A stretch of 64,000 nucleotides of DNA from the NCBI RefSeq assembly GCF_011082085.1, contig NZ_CP041063.1, positions 124,001-188,000 on the forward strand, written 5' to 3'. Origin of the DNA: Bacillus sp. Cs-700 (GTDB lineage: Bacteria; Bacillota; Bacilli; Bacillales; Guptibacillaceae). Within the stretch, counting starts at the first letter, position 1; each line of letters opens with the position of its first letter. Positions 1 to 8,410 of the stretch are shown here, one piece after another. A model generated the notes under the pieces. The model saw only the letters and a list, made by a program, of their open reading frames with translations, was not told the origin of the DNA and ran no database searches. The position numbers and the translations under genes were made by a program.

Positions 1-73
1 CTTATAAGATTGTCTAACATGAATGATCGAAAGACTGATTTACTTCAGTCGATTGAAAAAGGAGGTGTGTAGA

Positions 74-1015
74 TTGAGTAAAGCTAGAACTGCATATGAA
101 GCTTCGAACCGCGTTATGGAACCAGGTCCGTTATCAGAGGCAAATCCGTCTGGTACTTGGAAGGATTTCTTAACACTTACGAAATTAGGAATTGTTTTTG
201 ATAATTTAATTACCGCATTCACTGGACTATGGGTTGCCTCAGTTGCTGCAGGATTTGATCTATTCGCTAATCCAATGGTACTTATTCTTACAATGTTGGG
301 AACAGCTTTTGTTGTTGCCGGGGGAACATCGTTGAATAATTACATTGACCGTGATATTGATCAGGTGATGGCGAGAACAAACACACGTCCATCTGTAACC
401 GGTAAAATTCCAGCAAACCAGGTATTATTTGTAGGTCTCGGGCTATCAATAGCTGGAACGATCATGTTGCTAATCGTTGAACCGATGGCAGCGTTGCTAG
501 GTCTATTAGGGCTTGTGATCTACGTTGTGCTCTACACAATGTGGACAAAACGGACAACTTCATTGAATACGGTTGTTGGCTCGTTTTCTGGTGCGCTTCC
601 GCCACTTATTGGCTGGGCGGCAATCGACCCAAACTTAAGTCCAGTAGCATGGGGAATGTTCTTGATTATGTTTATCTGGCAGCCGCCTCACTTCCTCGCA
701 CTCGCGATGAAGCGGGTAGATGATTATCGAGATGCTGGAATTCCAATGTTGCCAGTTGTGGCAGGATTTCCAATGACCAAGCGCCAAATTGTATTATATA
801 CAGCTGCACTTGTGCCAGTTTCCCTATTGCTTTACAGCTTTGGGCCAGTATATATTACCGTGGCAGCCATTCTTGGTTTCGGCTGGCTCGCAATTGGCAT
901 AGCAGGATTTTTTATGAAGGATGATATAAAATGGGCGCGAATTATGTTTGTATACTCGCTTAACTATATTACAATCCTATTCATTGTTATGATTGCTGTA
1001 AATATTAATCCTTAA
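74..1015 (+). CDS. ctaB: Protoheme IX farnesyltransferase (heme O synthase) CtaB
   Basis: Membrane prenyltransferase that adds a farnesyl group to heme B, giving heme O for the oxidase encoded just downstream. The UbiA-family motif [19 protein letters not shown] (Asp-rich, prenyl diphosphate/Mg binding) is visible near residue 90, and the rest is a series of hydrophobic segments, about 313 aa as usual for CtaB. I chose the TTG at 74 because AAAGGAGGTG lies 7-8 nt before it; the longer frame opening at 23 has no ribosome site. The gene is followed by a hairpin and then ctaC on the same strand, as in other Bacillaceae. Confidence 0.95.
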   Translation: MSKARTAYEASNRVMEPGPLSEANPSGTWKDFLTLTKLGIVFDNLITAFTGLWVASVAAGFDLFANPMVLILTMLGTAFVVAGGTSLNNYIDRDIDQVMARTNTRPSVTGKIPANQVLFVGLGLSIAGTIMLLIVEPMAALLGLLGLVIYVVLYTMWTKRTTSLNTVVGSFSGALPPLIGWAAIDPNLSPVAWGMFLIMFIWQPPHFLALAMKRVDDYRDAGIPMLPVVAGFPMTKRQIVLYTAALVPVSLLLYSFGPVYITVAAILGFGWLAIGIAGFFMKDDIKWARIMFVYSLNYITILFIVMIAVNINP

Positions 1016-1038
1016 GAGTATGAATGAAAGTATGGTCA

Positions 1039-1069
1039 GACACGGTGGGTAGGGATGCCCACCTTGTCT
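1039..1069 (+). terminator. Hairpin between ctaB and ctaC
   Basis: GGTGGG (1044-1049) pairs with CCCACC (1058-1063), extended by an outer GAC/GTC. There is only a short T-rich tail, so it may be a weak terminator or an mRNA-processing/stability hairpin separating ctaB from ctaC. Confidence 0.45.
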
Positions 1070-1118
1070 TCCTATAACTCAATTTTGAGTAAAAGCTATT
1101 ATGAAAGTGAGGTTTAAG

Positions 1119-2150
1119 GTGCAAATGAAACGTTGGAGAAATGTTTGGCGTTTTTTACCACTGCTATCGGTAATTGCGTTAGCGCTTACGGGTTGCGGGA
1201 ACGAACAGCTAACAGCTATGCTTCCTAAGGGAGAAGGGGCTGAAATGCAATTTAATCTCATGATGTTAAGCCTTTACATCATGATCGGGGTTTTCGTTGT
1301 AGTAGCACTCATTTATACAGTTGTGCTTGTTCGTTTCAGACGCCGTGGTGAAAGCGACAATGAAATTCCAGAGCAAACGGAAGGTAACGTAGTTCTTGAG
1401 ATTCTATGGACAGTTGTTCCGATTATTCTTCTTTTGATCCTTGCCGTACCGACAGTTATGACGACGTTTGCATTGGACGAAGGAACTGAAAAAGTGCCTG
1501 AAGGTGCAACCGTTATCAAGGTAACAGCACACCAATACTGGTGGGAATTTGAATATCCGGATCTTGAAGTGAAAACGTCTCAAGATTTATACATCCCAAC
1601 TGGAGAAAGAGTTTATTTTGAACTCGTTTCCAAGGATGTAACGCATTCATTTTGGGTGCCAACTTTAGGCGGGAAAATGGATACGAACACAGCTACAACG
1701 AATAAAATGTGGCTGAATGCTCAGGAACCTGGTACATATTATGGTAAGTGTGCTGAGCTATGTGGACCATCACACGCATTGATGGACTTTAAAGTAATTG
1801 CTCAAGAAAAAGAAGACTTTGAAGCTTGGGCAGAGAAAATGAAAGAAGCCGGTTCACAAGCAGCTTCTGATCAAGCAGCTCAAGGGGAAGAAATCTTCGC
1901 AAACAGCTGTATTGGGTGTCACGCTGTAGGTAGTGAAGGCGGTAACACCGGTCCAAACTTAACAAACTTTGGAGATCGTGAAAAAGTCGCTGGAATTCTT
2001 GATCATACAGATCAGAACATTAAAGACTGGATCAGTAATCCTTCAGAATTCAAGCCAGGTAATAACATGCCTGCTTTTGGCGATCAGCTAAATGATGAAG
2101 AGCTTGATGCTTTAGTTGTTTACTTGCAAGGACTAAAAGTTGAAGAATAG
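1119..2150 (+). CDS. ctaC: Cytochrome c oxidase subunit II (caa3 type, fused cytochrome c)
   Basis: Subunit II of the aa3/caa3 terminal oxidase; takes electrons from cytochrome c and passes them through CuA to subunit I. A lipoprotein signal ends in LALTGC (Cys about residue 26), followed by two transmembrane helices, then the CuA domain with GKCAELCGPSH (Cys211, Cys215, His219, Met222). The C-terminus carries a fused cytochrome c domain with CIGCH (residues 264-268) and a later NNMPAFG Met ligand (about 317), which marks the caa3 type. GTG 1119 sits 6 nt after AAAGTGAGG; ATG 1125 is an alternative, and ATG 1101 lacks a ribosome site. Confidence 0.96.
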   Translation: MQMKRWRNVWRFLPLLSVIALALTGCGNEQLTAMLPKGEGAEMQFNLMMLSLYIMIGVFVVVALIYTVVLVRFRRRGESDNEIPEQTEGNVVLEILWTVVPIILLLILAVPTVMTTFALDEGTEKVPEGATVIKVTAHQYWWEFEYPDLEVKTSQDLYIPTGERVYFELVSKDVTHSFWVPTLGGKMDTNTATTNKMWLNAQEPGTYYGKCAELCGPSHALMDFKVIAQEKEDFEAWAEKMKEAGSQAASDQAAQGEEIFANSCIGCHAVGSEGGNTGPNLTNFGDREKVAGILDHTDQNIKDWISNPSEFKPGNNMPAFGDQLNDEELDALVVYLQGLKVEE

Positions 2151-2176
2151 TCATCGGAAATAAGGAGGTTTCATTC

Positions 2177-4015
2177 GTGTCAGCACATGCTTATAAAAAG
2201 AAAAATCCTGTATGGGATTGGCTTACTACCGTTGACCATAAGAAGATCGGGATTCTGTATCTCGTTTCCGGTGCTTTCTTCTTTCTACTCGGTGGTTTAG
2301 AAGCGATCTTACTACGGGTGCAGTTGCTTTATCCAGAATTTGATTTCGTAGGAGCTGAAACATTTAACCAGTTGCTTACGATGCACGGGACGACAATGAT
2401 CTTCCTGGCAGCCATGCCGCTCATATTTGGGTTTATGAATGCGATCGTGCCGCTCCAAATTGGGGCAAGAGACGTTGCGTTTCCATTTGTAAACTCCCTT
2501 GGCTTCTGGTTGTTTTCACTTGGTGGCGTGCTTTTGAACCTTGGTTGGTTCATGGGCGGCGCTCCGGATGCTGGTTGGACCGGGTATGCACCACTATCAA
2601 CCACAAGTCCTGGTAACGGAGTTGACTTTTACGTACTTGGACTTCAGATTTCAGGTATCGGAACGTTAATCGGGGGAATTAACTTCCTAGTTACCATTAT
2701 TAACATGCGAGCACCAGGTATGACCTTTATGCGTATGCCTTTGTTCACATGGTCTAGTTTTATTACATCAGGTCTTATTCTTTTTGCTTTCCCTGCACTT
2801 ACAATTGGTCTTGCACTACTTATGTTTGATCGTTTGTTTGGTTCTCAGTTCTTTGCAGCTGAAGCAGGTGGAAACCCGATCATTTATGAACATCTTTTCT
2901 GGATCTTCGGGCACCCGGAAGTTTACATTCTTGTTCTTCCAGCTTTCGGTATGTTCTCTGAAATCATCGCAACTTTCGCAAGAAAGCGTCTTTTTGGTTA
3001 TTCAGCAATGGTTTTCGCAACGGCTCTTATTGGTTTCTTAGGTTTCATGGTATGGGTTCACCATATGTTTACGGTTGGACTTGGCCCAATTGCAAACTCT
3101 ATTTTTGCTGTTGCAACAATGTTAATCGCTGTTCCTACAGGTGTAAAAATCTTTAACTGGCTCTTCACAATGTGGGGAGGAAAAGTAAGTTTTCCAACGG
3201 CTAACTTATTTGCAGTAGGATTTATTCCTTCGTTTGTACTTGGCGGTATGACGGGGGTAATGCTAAGTGTGCCACCTGCTGACTATCAATACCATGATAG
3301 TTACTTCGTAGTTGCTCACTTCCACTACGTTATCGTTGGTGGGGTAGTATTTGGTCTCTTTGCTGGTATGTACTACTGGTGGCCGAAGATCTTTGGAACA
3401 GTATTAAACGAATTCCTTGGAAAGCTTCATTTCTGGTTATTCTTTATCGGTTTCCATTTAACGTTCTTCCCGATGCACTTCCTTGGACTTATGGGAATGC
3501 CGCGTCGAGTTTATACTTATCTTTCTGGTCAAAGTCTCGATGAAGCGAACTTCGCAGCAACGATGGGTGCTTTCTTAATGGGACTTGCAACGATTATTAT
3601 GGTTTGGAACATTATCCAAACATCTGTTAAAGGTAAAAAAGCTGGAAATGACCCGTGGGATGCACGTACACTTGAATGGGCGATTGCATCACCTGCTCCA
3701 GAATATAACTTTGCTCAAACGCCACTTGTACGAGGCCTAGATGCCTGGTGGCTTGAAAAACGCGCAGGTAATAAGGAAATGATTGCGGCTGAGCCGTTAG
3801 ATGATATTCATATGCCGGATTCTTCTATTCTTCCGCTTGTTCTTTCTCTTGGCTTATTTATTGCAGCTCTTGCAGCGATTTACTCAAGCTGGATAATTGC
3901 GATAGGTGGTCTTGTGATTACGGCAGGTGCGATGATTCTTCGCTCTGTCATTGATTATCACGGCTATCATATCCATAAGGAAGATCTGCCTGCTGAAGGG
4001 AGGGAAGGCAAATGA
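2177..4015 (+). CDS. ctaD: Cytochrome c oxidase subunit I
   Basis: Catalytic subunit of the proton-pumping heme-copper oxidase. The 612-residue protein is almost entirely transmembrane. Metal-site motifs are visible: MHGTTMIF (heme a ligand), GHPEVYILVLP (CuB His with the cross-linked Tyr), HHMFTVG (CuB His pair) and HFHYVIVGG (heme ligands). The GTG start at 2177 follows TAAGGAGG with 8 nt spacing. It lies 26 nt after ctaC, and its stop overlaps the ctaE start by 4 nt, so the genes are translationally linked. Confidence 0.97.
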   Translation: MSAHAYKKKNPVWDWLTTVDHKKIGILYLVSGAFFFLLGGLEAILLRVQLLYPEFDFVGAETFNQLLTMHGTTMIFLAAMPLIFGFMNAIVPLQIGARDVAFPFVNSLGFWLFSLGGVLLNLGWFMGGAPDAGWTGYAPLSTTSPGNGVDFYVLGLQISGIGTLIGGINFLVTIINMRAPGMTFMRMPLFTWSSFITSGLILFAFPALTIGLALLMFDRLFGSQFFAAEAGGNPIIYEHLFWIFGHPEVYILVLPAFGMFSEIIATFARKRLFGYSAMVFATALIGFLGFMVWVHHMFTVGLGPIANSIFAVATMLIAVPTGVKIFNWLFTMWGGKVSFPTANLFAVGFIPSFVLGGMTGVMLSVPPADYQYHDSYFVVAHFHYVIVGGVVFGLFAGMYYWWPKIFGTVLNEFLGKLHFWLFFIGFHLTFFPMHFLGLMGMPRRVYTYLSGQSLDEANFAATMGAFLMGLATIIMVWNIIQTSVKGKKAGNDPWDARTLEWAIASPAPEYNFAQTPLVRGLDAWWLEKRAGNKEMIAAEPLDDIHMPDSSILPLVLSLGLFIAALAAIYSSWIIAIGGLVITAGAMILRSVIDYHGYHIHKEDLPAEGREGK

Positions 4016-4629
4016 AATCGAACGAAACAATGACTAAATTGCCTGCCAATCCAGAACGGGCTACATTAGATGGTAAAAATAAATTTCTTGGTTTCTGGTT
4101 CTTCCTCGGAGGCGAAACCGTGCTTTTCGCCTCGCTTTTTGGGGTATACTTAGGATTAAGGAATGCAACAAACGGTGGAGTTACATCGAATGAGTTGTTT
4201 GAACTTCCACTAGTCTTCATTGCAACTATGCTTTTATTAACGAGTAGTTTAACGTCTGTATTTGCAACTATGGCTCTTAAGACCAATCATTTTAAGCGGA
4301 TGATTGGATGGTTTGTTGTAACAGGACTTCTTGGCCTTGCTTTCCTAGGCCTTGAGATTTATGAGTTTAATCACTATGTCCATGAATATGGTCACACGAT
4401 TAAAAGTAGTGCATGGGGATCTGCTTTCTACACGTTAGTAGGTACTCACGGAGCTCACGTATTTGTGGGAATTTCCTGGATTACGATTCTTATTATTCGT
4501 AATCTAAGAAGAGGGATGAACCTGTATACGGCGCCGAAATTTTATCTCTTTGCTCTTTACTGGCACTTTATTGACGTTGTATGGATTTTCATCTTTACAG
4601 TCGTTTACCTAATGGGAAAGGTGGGTTAA
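4012..4629 (+). CDS. ctaE: Cytochrome c oxidase subunit III
   Basis: Structural subunit of the oxidase with no metal centre. It is 205 aa with about five hydrophobic helices; the family-typical FWFFLGGETVLFASLF near the N-terminus and FALYWHFIDVVWIFIF near the C-terminus are present. The ATG overlaps the ctaD stop in an ATGA junction. Only 4 nt separate it from ctaF. Confidence 0.96.
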   Translation: MKSNETMTKLPANPERATLDGKNKFLGFWFFLGGETVLFASLFGVYLGLRNATNGGVTSNELFELPLVFIATMLLLTSSLTSVFATMALKTNHFKRMIGWFVVTGLLGLAFLGLEIYEFNHYVHEYGHTIKSSAWGSAFYTLVGTHGAHVFVGISWITILIIRNLRRGMNLYTAPKFYLFALYWHFIDVVWIFIFTVVYLMGKVG

Positions 4630-4633
4630 TTTA

Positions 4634-4978
4634 ATGGCACATCATGAAGGTCATGATACACTGTCAGAGCACGACCAAAGTCATCTCGACATTCATCACA
4701 AGATTGCTCATGAAAAGGAATTTAAGCAACAGATTGTTTCTTTTGCCATGATGATTTTCCTAACGATGATTGCATTTGTAGCTGTAGCAAGTGATGCGAT
4801 CTCTGATGCTTTTACCGTTATTTTCATCATGATTCTTGCAGGTATTCAGCTGGTATTTCAACTTTATATGTTTATGCATTTAAGCCACAAAGGTCATCAG
4901 TATCCAGCATGGGGGATTTTCTTCGGAGTATTCGTAGCTGGTACTTGTGTAGTTGGACTAATGGGCATGATCTGGTAA
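4634..4978 (+). CDS. ctaF: Cytochrome c oxidase subunit IV (CtaF)
   Basis: Small fourth oxidase subunit, 114 aa, with a His-rich cytoplasmic N-terminus (HHEGHDTLSEHDQSH) and three hydrophobic helices from about residue 35 onward, the usual plan of bacterial subunit IV. It is the last gene of the oxidase operon and is followed by a strong terminator. In B. subtilis ctaG comes next; no ctaG is seen here. Confidence 0.94.
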   Translation: MAHHEGHDTLSEHDQSHLDIHHKIAHEKEFKQQIVSFAMMIFLTMIAFVAVASDAISDAFTVIFIMILAGIQLVFQLYMFMHLSHKGHQYPAWGIFFGVFVAGTCVVGLMGMIW

Positions 4979-4994
4979 TCAGAATGAATGAGAG

Positions 4995-5027
4995 AAGAAG
5001 CTGTTCACATTGAACAGCTTCTTTTTT
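4995..5027 (+). terminator. Terminator of the cta operon
   Basis: GAAGCTGTTC (4997-5006) and GAACAGCTTC (5012-5021) form a perfect 10-bp stem with loop ACATT, followed by six T residues. Confidence 0.93.
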
Positions 5028-5036
5028 GTGCATAAT

Positions 5037-5060
5037 AAAAAGCGCAGCAGAGTGCGCTTT
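5037..5060 (-). terminator. Terminator of the AI-2E-type permease gene
   Basis: AAAGCGCA (5039-5046) and TGCGCTTT (5053-5060) form a stem. On the minus strand it lies just past the stop codon of the permease gene and runs into a T-rich stretch. Confidence 0.85.
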
Positions 5061-5064
5061 ATTA

Positions 5065-6123
5065 TTAAAGTTTAAAATTAAATTTAATTAGTCCAGCTTC
5101 TCTTGCTGAATTGAATGCGATTAAAAGAATCGGTCCGATAATAAAGCCCATAATGCCAAGTAGTTTTAAGCCGATGTACATCGAAATGAGCGTAGACAGT
5201 GGAGAGAGTCCAATATGACGCCCCATTACTTTAGGTTCTACTGTTCGTCGAATAACAAGCAAAACGACGGCGAGGATCGCCATTTGACTTCCCGTTGCGA
5301 TGTCACCTGTAATCAAGTAATAAATGGCCCACGGTCCAAGAATAACAATCGAACCAATAATTGGAATGAAATCAATCACCCATATAATGAAGGCCATTAA
5401 AAGCGCCACTTTTGGTGTAATCAATAAAAGGCCAATTAAACTAACGACAAAAATGATGATGCTGACAAGAAATTGCGCTTTAAAAAACCCAAAAATAACG
5501 TAAGATAAACGACTCGTCATAAATTGAACTTTCTCAGCCGTTTGGACAGATAAATAAGAATAAGATTTTTTCTTAAGTCTTGGTAAATCCATTAAAAACA
5601 AGAAAAGGGCAATTAAATAGACAACAATACTGACTAAATAATTTGGAATGCCTGTAACAATGATGGTAATGATTTTTAAGTAATCAATGCTGCTGATTGT
5701 ATCCTTCGTGTTTTCAAGGAATCGATCAACTTGATTGGTAAATTCCTGAACGAATTCAGGGGGGAAACTTTTTGAAACAGCTTCCATGTTTGATTCCATG
5801 TTATCCCACAACTGAGTAATGTTTTGTATGTACAGCGGGGAATTTTCGACTAACGCTATTCCTTCGGTAATCACTTTGGTTATAAGGAAGTAACCTAATA
5901 ACGCAATGAGGATTACAAATAAAGTGAACACAATAATAACTGGAAAATACCGCTTCAGTTTCGTATTCTTTTGAATCAGTTTAACAGCTGGATCAAGGGC
6001 AAGGGCGCTGAGAAACGCGAGAATAAGAGGAATGGAGACGGGTAAGATCCAGAAAGCAAGCACTGCTAAAAGCGCAATGACCAATAATATTAGTAAGAAT
6101 CGTTTTGTGAGGAACTTTGGCAA
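5065..6123 (-). CDS. AI-2E/YtvI-family membrane permease
   Basis: A 352-aa integral membrane protein of the AI-2E transporter (UPF0118/PerM) family. Several hydrophobic helices occur at the N-terminus (about residues 8-45 and 60-85). A long amphipathic stretch follows (about 90-145), then further helices with the family-typical IIWVIDFIPIIGSIVILGPW and a C-terminal helix pair. Family members are described as exporters or, in Bacillus, as sporulation proteins such as YtvI; the substrate cannot be read from the sequence. TTG at 6121-6123 follows AAAGGAG. It occupies the place that ctaG and ylbA hold in B. subtilis and is divergent from the Asp23 gene. Confidence 0.82.
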   Translation of the reverse strand: MPKFLTKRFLLILLVIALLAVLAFWILPVSIPLILAFLSALALDPAVKLIQKNTKLKRYFPVIIVFTLFVILIALLGYFLITKVITEGIALVENSPLYIQNITQLWDNMESNMEAVSKSFPPEFVQEFTNQVDRFLENTKDTISSIDYLKIITIIVTGIPNYLVSIVVYLIALFLFLMDLPRLKKKSYSYLSVQTAEKVQFMTSRLSYVIFGFFKAQFLVSIIIFVVSLIGLLLITPKVALLMAFIIWVIDFIPIIGSIVILGPWAIYYLITGDIATGSQMAILAVVLLVIRRTVEPKVMGRHIGLSPLSTLISMYIGLKLLGIMGFIIGPILLIAFNSAREAGLIKFNFKL

Positions 6124-6196
6124 TCTTGTTCTCCTTTCTAAGTCAAACCATCTTACTCTATTATAGTACGGACTTACACGCTTTACCAGTAGAGAG

Positions 6197-6242
6197 AAAT
6201 GAATTATTTGACGAATAATTCATTTTCAGCCGTTCATATAAT
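6197..6242 (+). promoter_or_regulatory. 12-bp inverted repeat and -10 box before the asp23-like gene
   Basis: AAATGAATTATT (6197-6208), a 5-nt centre, and AATAATTCATTT (6214-6225) form a perfect inverted repeat. A consensus TATAAT follows at 6237-6242, 35 nt before the ATG of the asp23-like gene. No good -35 lies 17 nt upstream of that -10. The repeat covers the -35 region and has no T-tail, so an operator is more likely than a terminator. Confidence 0.6.
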
Positions 6243-6276
6243 AGTAGGAGAGAAGGGCTAGAGGGGGGAAAACATC

Positions 6277-6642
6277 ATGAGAAAACCACTTCAACAAGGA
6301 AGCCTGACCATCTCAGAAAACGTGATTGATTTTATTTTAGAAGTTGCAATAAAAGAGACAGAGGGGATCCACTCGATTGAAGCGCCAGTTAAAAAAACGC
6401 TGAGGAAGATGGTTGGGAAAGGAAAGCGATCATCTTTCCAGTATGAAAACATGCAGGAAGATGGGGGATTAGCGTTAAAGGTAGAGGTAGCTATTGATTT
6501 TGGTGAAGTTATTCCATACACATGCTTCGTTCTCCAAGAACGAATTAAAAATGATGTTGAAAAAATGACTGGGTTACAGGTAGATGAAGTGAACGTTGTT
6601 GTTGCAAGTTTGCATTTAGAAGTGGATGATGAGCAGATTTAA
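6277..6642 (+). CDS. Asp23/Gls24 family envelope stress protein
   Basis: A 121-aa soluble protein of the Asp23/Gls24 (DUF322) family. It starts with the typical pattern of a short beta strand (GSLTISENVIDFILEVAI) followed by EGIHSIE, and ends with strand-like VDEVNVVVASLHLEV. Family members sit at the membrane or act in envelope and alkaline stress; Bacillus carries several paralogues (YqhY, YloU types). The ATG follows GAGGGGGG at suitable spacing. It is a single-gene unit between a divergent permease gene and a bidirectional terminator. Confidence 0.85.
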   Translation: MRKPLQQGSLTISENVIDFILEVAIKETEGIHSIEAPVKKTLRKMVGKGKRSSFQYENMQEDGGLALKVEVAIDFGEVIPYTCFVLQERIKNDVEKMTGLQVDEVNVVVASLHLEVDDEQI

Positions 6643-6644
6643 AG

Positions 6645-6678
6645 AAAACTCCCTCCTTAGCAATGGAGGGAGTTTTTT
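6645..6678 (+). terminator. Bidirectional terminator between asp23-like and LysM-CAP genes
   Basis: AAAACTCCCTCC (6645-6656) pairs with GGAGGGAGTTTT (6665-6676). The T-run on one side and A-run on the other let it serve both convergent genes. Confidence 0.9.
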
Positions 6679-6685
6679 AGTATGC

Positions 6686-7309
6686 TTATTTTGAAATGAA
6701 CATTTGCGTCCAGTAGTGGCCATATGAACCGCCAGAGATGTAACCTACACCAATTTCAGTATAACCGGGGTTCAAGATGTTTTTTCGGTGACCTTCACTA
6801 TTCATCCATGCCTTCACAACTTCTTCAGGAGTAGCTTGCCCTGCAGCGATATTTTCACCAGCACTTCGATAGCTAACGCCGAAACTTTCAAGCATGTTAA
6901 ATGGCGAGCCGTACGTCGGAGATTGATGTGAGAAATAATTTTTGTTTCTCATATCTGAGGACTTATATCTTGCAACTCTTGCAACTTGCCAATTCCATCT
7001 TAACGGAGATAGGCCATTTTTTGCTCGTTCTTCATTTGTTAAGTCCATGACTTGTTGACCGACATCTTTTGATTTTTCGATGGATGGATTAGCGGTTGGT
7101 ACGTTGACTTGATCACCAGGATAAATAAGATCTGGATTTTCAAAGTGCGGATTGGCGCTAATAATTTCTGTAAGACCGATTCGATAGCGCTTCGAGATTT
7201 TCCATAACGTATCTCCAGATTTCACCGTATATGTAGTTTGACCAAGTGCCACATCTGGAAGAGCTACCATCGTTACGAGAAGACATGCTAGCAGTAAAAG
7301 CTTTTTCAA
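6686..7309 (-). CDS. Secreted LysM-CAP domain protein (YkwD/SafA-like)
   Basis: A 207-aa exported protein. A signal peptide (KKLLLLACLLVTMVALPDVALG) ends at about residue 23. A LysM domain (about 25-72; YTVKSGDTLWKIS, NPDLIYPGDQVNVP) should bind peptidoglycan. A CAP/SCP domain follows (about 85-205) with VMDLTNEERAKNGLSPL, YFSHQSP, AGENIAAG and GHRKNILNPGYTEIGVGY. CAP proteins of this type occur in Bacillus cell walls and spore coats; their biochemical role is unclear. TTG start at 7307-7309 with AAAGGAG 8 nt upstream. Confidence 0.9.
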   Translation of the reverse strand: MKKLLLLACLLVTMVALPDVALGQTTYTVKSGDTLWKISKRYRIGLTEIISANPHFENPDLIYPGDQVNVPTANPSIEKSKDVGQQVMDLTNEERAKNGLSPLRWNWQVARVARYKSSDMRNKNYFSHQSPTYGSPFNMLESFGVSYRSAGENIAAGQATPEEVVKAWMNSEGHRKNILNPGYTEIGVGYISGGSYGHYWTQMFISK

Positions 7310-7442
7310 TTGATCATCTCCTTTCCATCGTAGTTTGACCAGAAGCGAAAATAATCATTCTGAATAATTTAATCATTTATTTCATTTTAGTTTGGACAAG
7401 ATAATAGTTAGGCGTATTAAAGGTTATTCAACCAAGTAAACA

Positions 7443-7472
7443 TTGCAACTACACTGCTCGTTATACTATTAT
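7443..7472 (+). promoter_or_regulatory. Candidate sigma-A promoter of the YugN-CBS gene
   Basis: TTGCAA (7443-7448) and TATTAT (7467-7472) are separated by 18 nt and lie 45 nt before the start codon. Confidence 0.5.
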
Positions 7473-7516
7473 TAAAGAGTGACCGTGTGGTGAATTACAA
7501 AGGAGGCAAATGAATT

Positions 7517-8248
7517 ATGAAATTTGATAAAACTGGTCTTGAATCTACGATCGTTCAATTTCCGATTCTCGATCACATCATGCATGAAAACGGTTTAGTT
7601 CTTGCTGGGCAATGGGATTATGAACGCGTTACATATGATTATAAGTTTGAGGATATGACAAACGGTGATGTTTACTATCTTCGAGTACCTGGCGTTGCAA
7701 TCGAAGGTATGGTTGAATCCTCTTATGCTGTTATTAAATTAGGCAAGCCTTATGTTGGAAAGCATTACTACCCACATGGCGTGGAGTATGATGAAGAGTT
7801 CCCAGAAACAATTCTTAACACATGCTATAAGAAACTCGAAATTCTTCGTGATCAATTAGGTTCAGCTCTTCAAAGAAGTATGGTTTCAGTAGGGGATTTA
7901 GCTCAATATGTTACGCCAACTAAACCGTCTGATAGCGTTGCTGAAGCAGCTGCTATTATGAAGAAGGAAAACGTGACGATTGTGCCTGTGTGTGATGGAG
8001 AAAACTTAGTAGGTATTGTAACGGATCGTGCCATTGCGGTAGGTGGATTTGCCGATAATCAAGCGGGAATGACGAAAGTGGAAGAGCTATTAGAAAAGCC
8101 TTCGATGACACTATCACCGGATATGAAACCTGAGCAAGCAGCAGAATTAATGAATGAATCGCGCTTAACAGAAGTTATTGTCGTAGACGGAGAGCGTTTT
8201 GTTGGAATCGTTTCCTATTTCCATTTAAAAGAAAAAATGAACGCATAA
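7517..8248 (+). CDS. YugN-like domain fused to a CBS-pair (YlbB-like) protein
   Basis: A 243-aa soluble protein with two parts. Residues 1-118 resemble the YugN-like family (MKFDKTGLES, VLAGQWDYERVTYDYKF, YYLRVPGVAIEG, GKHYYPHGVEYDEE). Residues 120-243 are a tandem CBS module (VGDLAQYVTPTKPSDSVAEA, VGIVTDRAIAVGG, ERFVGIVSYFHL) like B. subtilis YlbB, which is only about 148 aa. CBS pairs commonly bind adenine nucleotides and act as regulatory domains. The reading frame is continuous with no internal ribosome site at the joint, so this is a true fusion. The position (before ylbC) is that of ylbB. Confidence 0.85.
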   Translation: MKFDKTGLESTIVQFPILDHIMHENGLVLAGQWDYERVTYDYKFEDMTNGDVYYLRVPGVAIEGMVESSYAVIKLGKPYVGKHYYPHGVEYDEEFPETILNTCYKKLEILRDQLGSALQRSMVSVGDLAQYVTPTKPSDSVAEAAAIMKKENVTIVPVCDGENLVGIVTDRAIAVGGFADNQAGMTKVEELLEKPSMTLSPDMKPEQAAELMNESRLTEVIVVDGERFVGIVSYFHLKEKMNA

Positions 8249-8280
8249 AAAAAGAAGAGCCTCGGTGCTCTTCTTTTTTT
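8247..8280 (+). terminator. Terminator after the YugN-CBS gene
   Basis: AAAAAAAGAAGAGC (8247-8260), loop CTCGGT, and GCTCTTCTTTTTTT (8267-8280). Confidence 0.92.
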
Positions 8281-8410
8281 GCCATTATTAAAAGAAATGA
8301 ACGATCGCCTTTTAGTATGAGTGTATAGTCGGGGGAGTATCAGTCTAATCGTTGCAGTTTCTATAATGGATAAGGCATAATAGATACAACGAAATGGAGG
8401 CGACTGTACT

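Noticed and set aside
6201-6242. TTGACG plus TATAAT as a normal sigma-A promoter
   Set aside because: The spacer is 23 nt, too long without an activator; only the -10 and the inverted repeat are reported.
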